Translations under genes and position numbers: made by a program
Notes under the pieces: model-generated
Databases searched by the model: none
Told to the model about the DNA's origin: nothing
The model's input: the letters and a program-made list of their open reading frames with translations, nothing else
In this document: positions 1 to 6,894 of the stretch, in pieces
Layout of the letters: every line of letters starts with the position of its first letter
How positions within the stretch are numbered: position 1 is the first letter of the stretch
Source: Mycobacterium sp.
GTDB lineage: Bacteria > Actinomycetota > Actinomycetes > Mycobacteriales > Mycobacteriaceae
Length of the DNA: 6,894 nt
Direction: 5' to 3'
Assembly: GCA_018500005.2 (NCBI GenBank)
Contig: JAHBAP020000348.1
Location: 1-6,894 of the forward strand

Positions 1-240
1 GGCGAGGGATCGTCCCGACCAGCGCAGCGCTATGCGGGAACCGACCGGCAGGTCAGGGGCAAGCTCCTCGACGTGCTGCGGGGCAGCAGCCAACCCGTGG
101 AGCGCGCCCAGTTGGACGTGGTTTGGTTGACCGATACCGCGCAGCGCGATCGCGCCCTGGACTCGCCCCTGGTCGACGGTCTGGTGGAGCAGACCGCCGA
201 CGGCCGCTTTGCGCTGGTCGGCGAGGCCGAGGCCCCCTAG
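1..240 (+). CDS. mutY: A/G-specific adenine glycosylase MutY, C-terminal end (partial, 5' end outside window)
   Basis: An open frame runs from base 1 to the TAG at 238-240 and encodes 79 residues with no start inside the window. It begins GEGSSRPAQRYAGTDRQVRG and continues into a helical tail ending in DGRFALVGEAEAP. The RYAGTDRQVRG segment and the tail match my recollection of the C-terminus of mycobacterial MutY (Rv3589 in M. tuberculosis), which lies next to the same hydrolase and mhuD genes. MutY is a base-excision repair glycosylase that removes adenine mispaired with 8-oxoguanine. Its catalytic HhH-GPD domain and Fe-S cluster lie upstream and are not visible here. The gene converges on the hydrolase gene with only 12 bp between stop codons, and I see no hairpin in that gap. 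The identification rests on tail similarity plus synteny. Confidence 0.82.
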   Translation, partial: GEGSSRPAQRYAGTDRQVRGKLLDVLRGSSQPVERAQLDVVWLTDTAQRDRALDSPLVDGLVEQTADGRFALVGEAEAP

Positions 241-252
241 CCCAGATCGACG

Positions 253-1071
253 TCAGGGCCGTGGTCGGCCGGGCGATCGCGACCCTGGTGTCGATTTCGC
301 GGGCGCGGCGGCGGCGAGGAAAGCCTCGACGGCCTCCCGATAGGCCTGCGGCGCGTCGTCGTGCACCAGATGCCCGGCTCCCGGAACCTCGACGTGGACG
401 GCTCGGGAACCGGCCAACTCCGCCATCCGCTGCATCTGACCTGGCGGTGCTACCGAATCACCGGCCTCGATCAGCAGCACCGGGCACTGAACGGCCCGCC
501 ACTGCGGCCAGAAATCACGGGTTCCCCATTCGGCCGCGATCGCGATCCACCGTGCGGGCCGGCCGTGCAACCGCCACCCCGTCGCCGTTCGGTCGAACGC
601 CTCCAAAAAATAGCGCCCGGCAATCGGACCGAACTCCGCCAAAACCTCTTCGGCCGAACCGAATTCGACCGGAAGCGCATGCAGCCACGGCTCCCACGCG
701 CCGACCGTCCGGCCGACGAAATCCGGCGCCATATCTTCGACCACCAGCGCTTCGACCAGTTCGGGACGTGCGGCGGCCAGACACCAGGAGTGCAGCGCAC
801 CCATCGAGTGGCCGACCAGGACGGCTCGAACACCAAGAGATTCGACCGCGGCACCGAGTTCGGCGACGAATCGTTCGGTGCTGATCGGCGCCCGGTCCTC
901 CTCGGAGTCTTCGACGTCGGACCCCCGGTGCCAGGGGGCGTCGTAGGAGTACACCGATCCGTGGGCGGCGAGCCACTCCCACTGGCGCGACCAGGTGCTG
1001 CCGCGGCCCATCAGCCCATGCACCAACACCAGCGGCCGCCCGGCACCGCCCCGGTAGGTCAGGGAACTCAC
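253..1071 (-). CDS. Alpha/beta-hydrolase fold protein (Rv3591c-like)
   Basis: This encodes 272 residues from a GTG start at 1069-1071. The oxyanion-hole region is VHGLMGRGS (about residues 17-25). The nucleophile elbow is GHSMG with Ser89. The likely acid is Asp205 in EAGDSV, with Asp113 in VVEDMAPD as an alternative, and the catalytic His234 lies in GAGH. The complete Ser-His-Asp set predicts an active soluble esterase, lipase or related hydrolase; the substrate cannot be told from sequence. There is no signal peptide or membrane segment. The frame stays open upstream to 1209, but that part would lie antisense inside mhuD, and homology starts at SSLTYRGG. I therefore chose the GTG; an ATG at 1114-1116 (287 residues) is a weaker alternative. 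The last 20 or so residues are Ala/Pro/Arg-rich and look like a disordered tail beyond the fold. It is divergent from mhuD and convergent with mutY. Confidence 0.85.
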   Translation of the reverse strand: MSSLTYRGGAGRPLVLVHGLMGRGSTWSRQWEWLAAHGSVYSYDAPWHRGSDVEDSEEDRAPISTERFVAELGAAVESLGVRAVLVGHSMGALHSWCLAAARPELVEALVVEDMAPDFVGRTVGAWEPWLHALPVEFGSAEEVLAEFGPIAGRYFLEAFDRTATGWRLHGRPARWIAIAAEWGTRDFWPQWRAVQCPVLLIEAGDSVAPPGQMQRMAELAGSRAVHVEVPGAGHLVHDDAPQAYREAVEAFLAAAAPAKSTPGSRSPGRPRP

Positions 1072-1114
1072 CGTCTCATCTTGCCGCCTGCGCCCTGCCG
1101 GTAACCTGGCCAAC
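1072..1114. promoter_or_regulatory. 43-bp divergent promoter region between hydrolase and mhuD
   Basis: Both genes must be transcribed from this short spacer. On the + strand TAACCT (1102-1107) fits the TANNNT -10 pattern and lies 7 nt before the A of the mhuD ATG. That is the geometry of a leaderless mycobacterial transcript, and there is no convincing Shine-Dalgarno. TTGCCG (1081-1086) is a weak -35 with a short 15-nt spacer. On the - strand CAAGAT (1078-1083) lies 6 nt before the hydrolase GTG and could serve the same way, but it is a poorer match. The elements are inferred by eye only. Confidence 0.45.
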
Positions 1115-1423
1115 ATGGCCGTGGTCAAGATCAACGCAATCGAGGTGCCCGCCGGCGCCGGTCCGGAACTGGAGAAGCGGTTCGCCCACCGTGCCCACGC
1201 GGTCGACAATCAGCCCGGGTTCCTCGGGTTTCAGTTGCTGCGGCCGGTAAAGGGCGAGGACCGCTACTTCGTGGTCACCCAGTGGGAGTCCGAGGAGGCC
1301 TTCCAGGCCTGGGCTTCCGGGCCGGCCATCGCCGCGCACGCCGGAGAACGGGCCAACCCGGTGTCCACTGGTGCGTCACTGCTGGAGTTCGAGGTCGTGA
1401 TGGACGTTGGCGGTTCCCACTAG
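1115..1423 (+). CDS. mhuD: Heme-degrading monooxygenase MhuD
   Basis: This 102-residue protein is nearly identical, as I recall it, to M. tuberculosis MhuD (Rv3592, 105 aa). MhuD is a cytosolic IsdG-family ferredoxin-like enzyme that opens heme to mycobilin and releases iron without CO. The residues known to matter in the M. tuberculosis enzyme fall at the same numbers: Asn7 (KINAIE), Trp66 (EAFQAW) and the proximal heme ligand His75 (AIAAH). The core GFLGFQLLRPVKGE and the C-terminal strand ASLLEFEVVMDVGG are intact. The ATG is the only start that keeps the first beta strand, and it has no clear ribosome-binding site. The stop lies inside the first codons of the downstream lipoprotein gene, which suggests translational coupling. 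Family members also include antibiotic-biosynthesis monooxygenases, but the conserved Asn/Trp/His set makes MhuD the clear choice. Confidence 0.95.
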   Translation: MAVVKINAIEVPAGAGPELEKRFAHRAHAVDNQPGFLGFQLLRPVKGEDRYFVVTQWESEEAFQAWASGPAIAAHAGERANPVSTGASLLEFEVVMDVGGSH

Positions 1424-2750
1424 GTCCCGGCGCGCGGCGGCCCTGGCCGCCGCACTTGCCACCGCCACCTGCGTGGCCACCAGCTGCGCGCCGCCGCCTG
1501 CTCCGGCCGCCAGCTCCGGGGTGCGGATCGAGAAGAACACGCCGCAGGGTGTCCGAGCCCAGCAGGTGATGGACATGCTCAACTCCGATTGGCCGATCGG
1601 CACCCACAGCGTCAAGACACTGGCCGACCCCGACATCGTCGACGCGGTCACCGCCACCATGGACTCGATGTGGTGGGACAGGCCCTACACCTTGACAGGC
1701 GTCGACATCGGCGCCGGTTCGGCGCGACTGCACCTGCTCAGTTCATTCGGTGCGCAGCAGGACGTCGAGTTGCGTGTCAACGACCTGACGACGATGGTCG
1801 GCCGGTTCGCGGTGGACACCCGCAAGCCGGTGATCAATTCCTGGCAGGACGTCGATGCCGCATTGGACCGCACCGGGGCACGGTACTCCTGGCAGGTCTC
1901 GAAGGTGGATGACGGTAAGTGCACGAAGGTTGCCGGTGCCAATACCGCCGAATCCTTGCCGCTTGCTTCGATTTTCAAGACTTACGTGCTTTACGCGGTC
2001 GAGGATGCGGTACGGGCCGGAACGCTGCACTGGGACGATCTGCTGACCATCACAGCGGAGGCGAAAAAGCTTGGCTCCTCGGGCTTCGACAAGTTGCCCC
2101 CCGGAACCCGGATCACGGTGCGCCAGGCCGCCGGCAAGATGATCGCGACGAGTGACAACATGGCCACCGATCTGCTGATAGGAAGACTCGGCACCCGGGC
2201 GGTGGAGCAGGCGTTGGTCAACGCTGGTCATCACGACCCAGCCAGCATGACCCCGTTCCCCACGATGCGGGAGATCTTCGCGGTCGGTTGGGGCAACCCG
2301 GATGTCCGCGAGCAGTGGAAGACCGCGACACCCGCCGATCGCGCAATCCTGTTACAGCAGGCCAATGACCGGCCGTACGAACCGGATCCGGAACGCACAC
2401 ATTCCCCCGGCTCGGCCTACGGTGCCGAGTGGTACGGCAGCGCCGAGGACATCTGCCGGGTACACGCGCGCCTGCAGCACAACGCCGTCGGCCCGGCGGC
2501 GCCGGTGCGCGACATCACGTCGGAGGTGGCGGGCATCGATCTCGACCGCACCGAGTGGCCCTATATCGGCGCCAAGGCTGGAAACCTGCCGGGTGATCTG
2601 ACATTCAGTTGGTACGCCGTCGACCGCACTGGGCAGGCCTGGGTGGTGAGCTTCCAGCTGAACTGGCCGCGGTTCCACAGTCCCAATGCCGGGGGCTGGG
2701 TGATGACGATCATCAAGCAGGTCTTCGGGATGCTTCCGCGCTACCGATGA
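1407..2750 (+). CDS. lpqF: LpqF-like lipoprotein with serine beta-lactamase-type domain
   Basis: This encodes 447 residues. Residues 1-27 form a lipoprotein-type signal: Arg7-Arg9, an Ala/Leu-rich hydrophobic core, then a weak lipobox ATSC with Cys27, followed by a Pro/Ala linker. Residues about 48-130 form a small alpha/beta domain that I cannot name. Residues about 145-447 look like a beta-lactamase2/transpeptidase-like fold with SIFK (Ser188, Lys191), SDN (249-251) and KAGN at 390-393 where class A enzymes have KTG. No obvious equivalent of class A Glu166 is visible; Glu289 is the nearest candidate. The predicted site is the outer face of the membrane. The role is unknown: a penicillin-interacting or peptidoglycan/ester hydrolase is possible. 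The only in-frame start after the TGA at 1398 that retains the signal is TTG at 1407, 12 nt after a weak GAGG. It overlaps mhuD by 17 bp and corresponds to Rv3593 by context. Confidence 0.85.
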   Translation: MAVPTRSRRAAALAAALATATCVATSCAPPPAPAASSGVRIEKNTPQGVRAQQVMDMLNSDWPIGTHSVKTLADPDIVDAVTATMDSMWWDRPYTLTGVDIGAGSARLHLLSSFGAQQDVELRVNDLTTMVGRFAVDTRKPVINSWQDVDAALDRTGARYSWQVSKVDDGKCTKVAGANTAESLPLASIFKTYVLYAVEDAVRAGTLHWDDLLTITAEAKKLGSSGFDKLPPGTRITVRQAAGKMIATSDNMATDLLIGRLGTRAVEQALVNAGHHDPASMTPFPTMREIFAVGWGNPDVREQWKTATPADRAILLQQANDRPYEPDPERTHSPGSAYGAEWYGSAEDICRVHARLQHNAVGPAAPVRDITSEVAGIDLDRTEWPYIGAKAGNLPGDLTFSWYAVDRTGQAWVVSFQLNWPRFHSPNAGGWVMTIIKQVFGMLPRYR

Positions 2751-2766
2751 ACGGGTACCGATAGCC

Positions 2767-2797
2767 AAGCGCCCCCGAGTTGTGTTCGGGGGCGCTT
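2767..2797. terminator. Bidirectional hairpin terminator between convergent lpqF and clpC1
   Basis: A perfect 12-bp inverted repeat (AAGCGCCCCCGA / TCGGGGGCGCTT) encloses a 7-nt loop. It lies 16 bp after the lpqF stop and 20 bp after the clpC1 stop. Neither side has a U-tract, as is common for intrinsic terminators in mycobacteria, so it would be a GC-stem terminator serving both strands. Confidence 0.85.
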
Positions 2798-2817
2798 AAC
2801 CAATCGTGGGAGACGTC

Positions 2818-5355
<2,538 letters not shown>

Positions 5356-5363
5356 GGTGGTTA

Positions 5364-5372
5364 CCTGCTTCC
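5364..5372 (-). promoter_or_regulatory. Ribosome-binding site of clpC1
   Basis: On the minus strand GGAAGCAGG lies upstream of the GTG start with AGG ending 8 nt from it. It is a modest match that supports the GTG choice, which also gives the conserved MFERFTDRARRVV N-terminus. Confidence 0.55.
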
Positions 5373-5380
5373 GTCACCTA

Positions 5381-5420
5381 CGCGGTAGTCACCGCGCACC
5401 TGAAGTCCCACTCTAGTGGG
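5381..5420 (-). other. Two hairpins in the clpC1 leader
   Basis: There are two short perfect stems. CGCGGT-AGTC-ACCGCG (5381-5396) has a 6-bp stem and 4-nt loop, and CCCACT-CT-AGTGGG (5407-5420) has a 6-bp stem that is almost a pure palindrome. If transcription starts near 5474, both lie in the untranslated leader, and the first ends about 9 nt from the ribosome-binding site on the mRNA. On the minus strand the second also contains TAGAGT (5410-5415), a TANNNT match that could instead be a -10 element of a housekeeping promoter with a poor -35. No riboswitch family is recognised. Confidence 0.4.
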
Positions 5421-5480
5421 CGACTCCGGCAGGTGCTCTCCCCTGCTGGCCGACCGACTGTCTGTGGTGGACACAGCAGT

Positions 5481-5509
5481 GCAACGCCACGTGCCGCCGA
5501 ATCGTTTCC
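5481..5509 (-). promoter_or_regulatory. Putative ECF-sigma (SigH/SigE-type) promoter of clpC1
   Basis: On the minus strand GGAAAC (5504-5509) is followed by a 17-nt spacer and CGTTGC (5481-5486). This fits the GGAA-N16-20-GTT pattern of actinobacterial SigH/SigE promoters. The predicted transcription start is near 5474, giving a leader of roughly 118 nt. In Corynebacterium glutamicum clpC is known to be driven by SigH together with ClgR, so the motif is plausible in context. Short motifs of this type do occur by chance. Confidence 0.5.
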
Positions 5510-5528
5510 AAGTTCGGCGATCAGGGGA

Positions 5529-5543
5529 TTCGCGGCGAGCGAA
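5529..5543. promoter_or_regulatory. Putative ClgR operator upstream of clpC1
   Basis: TTCGC-GGCGA-GCGAA is a perfect 5-bp inverted repeat with a 5-bp spacer. It matches the TTCGC-N5-GCG core described for the Clp gene activator ClgR in Streptomyces and related actinobacteria. It lies 26 bp beyond the lsr2 stop, and its centre is about 62 bp upstream of the start predicted from the ECF-like promoter, the spacing typical of an activator. ClgR is known to activate clpC1 and clpP1P2 in mycobacteria. Confidence 0.65.
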
Positions 5544-5569
5544 ATTCGCCCGTGAACAGACCGTGACGG

Positions 5570-5917
5570 CTAGGTGGCGGCGTGGAACGCCTCGATGACC
5601 TCGGCCGGGATGCGACCGCGGGTCGACACCTTGTGGCCGTTGCGTCGGGCCCACTCGCGGATCGCGGCACTCTGCTCGCGATCGATCGATCCGCGCGCCC
5701 CCCGGCCCGGGGCGGCACCGGCACGTCCCCGCCTCCGGCCACCGACCCGTCGGCCCGCGTCGATCCACTGCTTCAATTCCTCGCGGAGTTTCTTGGCATT
5801 CTTGGCAGACAGGTCGATCTCATAACTCACGCCGTCAATGGAGAATTCGACCGTCTCATCCGCGGGACCTTCCCCGTCGAAATCGTCGACGAGGGTGACG
5901 GTCACTTTTTTAGCCAT
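5570..5917 (-). CDS. lsr2: Nucleoid-associated xenogeneic silencer Lsr2
   Basis: This encodes 115 residues (about 112 in M. tuberculosis). Lsr2 is the H-NS-like protein that binds AT-rich DNA in the minor groove, bridges it and silences acquired genes. The N-terminal dimerisation/oligomerisation domain (1 to about 60) starts [18 protein letters not shown] basic Arg/Gly linker (56-77: [13 protein letters not shown]...) is a few residues longer than in M. tuberculosis. The C-terminal DNA-binding domain (about 78-115) carries the AT-hook-like Arg100-Gly101-Arg102 in [15 protein letters not shown]. The frame extends 8 codons further upstream, but homology and the AGAAGGA ribosome-binding site point to the ATG at 5915-5917. 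Its stop is 214 bp before the clpC1 start, and that gap holds clpC1 control elements, so the two genes probably have separate promoters. Confidence 0.97.
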   Translation of the reverse strand: MAKKVTVTLVDDFDGEGPADETVEFSIDGVSYEIDLSAKNAKKLREELKQWIDAGRRVGGRRRGRAGAAPGRGARGSIDREQSAAIREWARRNGHKVSTRGRIPAEVIEAFHAAT

Positions 5918-6021
5918 GATTCGATGGGTCCTTCTGTACACAGTCGACGGCGACGATTACGCCTGGACAATAATGTGCCATAAACATACTCGGAATTACA
6001 AGAAATGTTTGTCGACGCAGT
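5918..6021 (-). promoter_or_regulatory. AT-rich lsr2 upstream region with ribosome-binding site
   Basis: This 104-bp spacer between lysS and lsr2 includes 5961-6010, which is only 36% GC by count against a clearly GC-rich surround. A ribosome-binding site AGAAGGA (minus strand, 5929-5935) lies 11 nt before the ATG. Candidate -10 sequences such as TATGTT and CATTAT occur on the minus strand, but none has a good -35, so I do not assign one. The AT-rich tract is the kind of DNA Lsr2 itself prefers, which makes autoregulation plausible. AAACAT (5982-5987) and ATGTTT (6005-6010) form a weak inverted repeat. Confidence 0.5.
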
Positions 6022-6875
6022 TCAGTGCCGGTTTCGAACAATCGGAAACAAAACGGTCTCCCTAATTGACAAGCCGGTGAGCGCCATCAACAGCCGATCG
6101 ATTCCCATTCCGGTTCCGGTGGTCGGCGGCATCGCATACTCCATTGCCGCCAGGAAATCCTCGTCGAGGGCCATCGCCTCATCGTCGCCGGCGGCGGCGG
6201 CGCGGGCCTGGGCCTCAAACCTCTCCCGCTGGATGACCGGGTCGACCAGCTCGGAATAGCCGGTGGCCAGCTCGAATCCGCGCACATAAAGGTCCCACTT
6301 CTCGGTGACACCGGGCACGCTGCGGTGCTCGCGGGTCAGCGGGGTGGTCTCCACCGGGAAGTCCTTCACAAAAGCGGGCGCCCACAATGTGTCGCCGACG
6401 GAGTGTTCCCACAGTTCCTCGACAAGTTTTCCGTGGCCGTATCCGCGGTCCCGGGGAATCTCCAAACCCAACCGGTCCGCAATTGCCCAAAGGCTTCCGG
6501 TGGACGTCTCCGGCGTGATCTCCTCGCCAAGTGCCGCGGACAGGGACGGGTACATTTCGATCGACGGCCATTCTCCACTCAGGTCATACTTCGAGCCGTC
6601 CGGTAATGAGACCTCTCGGGTGCCCAGAGCCTCGTCTGCGACTTCCTGAACGAGTTCACGGATCATGGTTGCGGAGTCGTCATAGGTGCCCCAAGCCTGA
6701 TAAGTCTCAAGCATCGCGAATTCCGGCGAATGGGTCGAATCCGCGCCTTCGTTGCGAAAATTCCGGTTGAGTTCGAAAACTTTCTCCAGACCGCCCACAA
6801 CGCAGCGCTTGAGGAACAACTCCGGTGCGATCCGCAGGTAAAGATCGGTGTCGAGGGCATTGGAGTGGGTCACGA
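6022..6875 (-). CDS. lysS: Lysyl-tRNA synthetase LysS, C-terminal part (truncated at contig edge)
   Basis: This is the C-terminal 283-284 residues of a class II lysyl-tRNA synthetase of roughly 500 residues, which charges tRNA-Lys in the cytosol. The first readable residues are [20 protein letters not shown]. Class II motif 2 follows (FRNEG, about residues 39-43 of the fragment, with THSPEF), and motif 3 GTGMGIDR lies near the end (about 253-260). The N-terminal OB-fold anticodon-binding domain and motif 1 are missing, roughly 220 residues. The apparent start at 6871-6873 is an internal GTG valine of the conserved [10 protein letters not shown] segment, not a true start. The native frame runs to 6875, where adapter sequence begins, so the truncation is an assembly edge and not a pseudogene. 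The order lysS-lsr2-clpC1 matches M. tuberculosis Rv3598c-Rv3596c. Confidence 0.95.
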
Positions 6876-6894
6876 CTGTCTCTTATACACATCT
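6876..6894. other. Tn5 mosaic end / Nextera transposase adapter, probable assembly contamination
   Basis: The last 19 bases, CTGTCTCTTATACACATCT, are an exact copy of the 19-bp Tn5 mosaic end used in tagmentation libraries. They interrupt the lysS codon for the conserved Phe of [10 protein letters not shown] after two native bases (6874-6875). On the minus strand they create the well-known artefactual peptide start MCIRDS. Being at the very end of the window, this is best read as untrimmed adapter at a contig edge; a real Tn5 insertion is the unlikely alternative. Confidence 0.95.

Noticed and set aside
123..1104. Two + strand open frames opposite the hydrolase gene (123-884 and 361-1104)
   Set aside because: The products are Arg/Pro-rich with no recognisable domain, and the opposite strand has an intact catalytic triad.
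1100..1107. Possible IdeR (iron) box before mhuD: AGGTTACC on the minus strand
   Set aside because: Only about one half-site resembles the 19-bp IdeR palindrome; the other half does not match.
1072..1209. N-terminal extension of the hydrolase to 318 residues
   Set aside because: It would be read antisense within mhuD and has no family similarity; homology begins right after the GTG at 1069-1071.
5918..5941. Eight-residue N-terminal extension of Lsr2 (MYRRTHRI)
   Set aside because: The family starts at [12 protein letters not shown], and the ribosome-binding site lies inside the extension.
6707..6892. Minus-strand open frame starting MCIRDS
   Set aside because: Its start codon is in the Nextera adapter and it is out of frame with lysS: a classic artefact.

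Overview
This window is high-GC actinobacterial chromosome, almost certainly from a non-tuberculous mycobacterium (Mycolicibacterium/Mycobacterium type). ClpC1, Lsr2, MhuD and LysS read as close orthologues of the M. tuberculosis proteins. Gene order follows the M. tuberculosis Rv3589 (mutY) to Rv3598c (lysS) segment as I recall it. The two PE_PGRS genes and the Rv3594-type gene found there in M. tuberculosis are absent here.

Layout, left to right. Positions 1-240 hold the 3' end of mutY (+). It converges on an alpha/beta hydrolase gene (-, 253-1071). A 43-bp divergent spacer separates that gene from mhuD (+, 1115-1423), the mycobilin-forming heme-degrading enzyme. mhuD overlaps the TTG start of an lpqF-like lipoprotein gene (+, 1407-2750) that encodes a serine-beta-lactamase-fold protein. 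A perfect 12-bp hairpin (2767-2797) separates lpqF from the convergent clpC1 (-, 2818-5355), the AAA+ unfoldase of the Clp protease. Upstream of clpC1 is a 214-bp regulatory region with a perfect ClgR-type inverted repeat and an ECF-sigma-like promoter. Next is lsr2 (-, 5570-5917), encoding the xenogeneic-silencer nucleoid protein, with an AT-rich upstream region. The 3' portion of lysS (-, 6022 to the window end), lysyl-tRNA synthetase, closes the window.

The last 19 bases (6876-6894) are exactly the Tn5/Nextera mosaic-end sequence. The window therefore probably ends at an untrimmed contig edge, and native sequence stops at 6875.

This is mostly a conserved housekeeping locus and I see no convincing new multi-gene system. 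The observations most worth checking are the ClgR box with its GGAAAC-N17-CGTT promoter before clpC1, the compact and possibly leaderless divergent promoter of hydrolase/mhuD, the mhuD-lpqF overlap, the altered KTG box of LpqF, and the adapter at the end.
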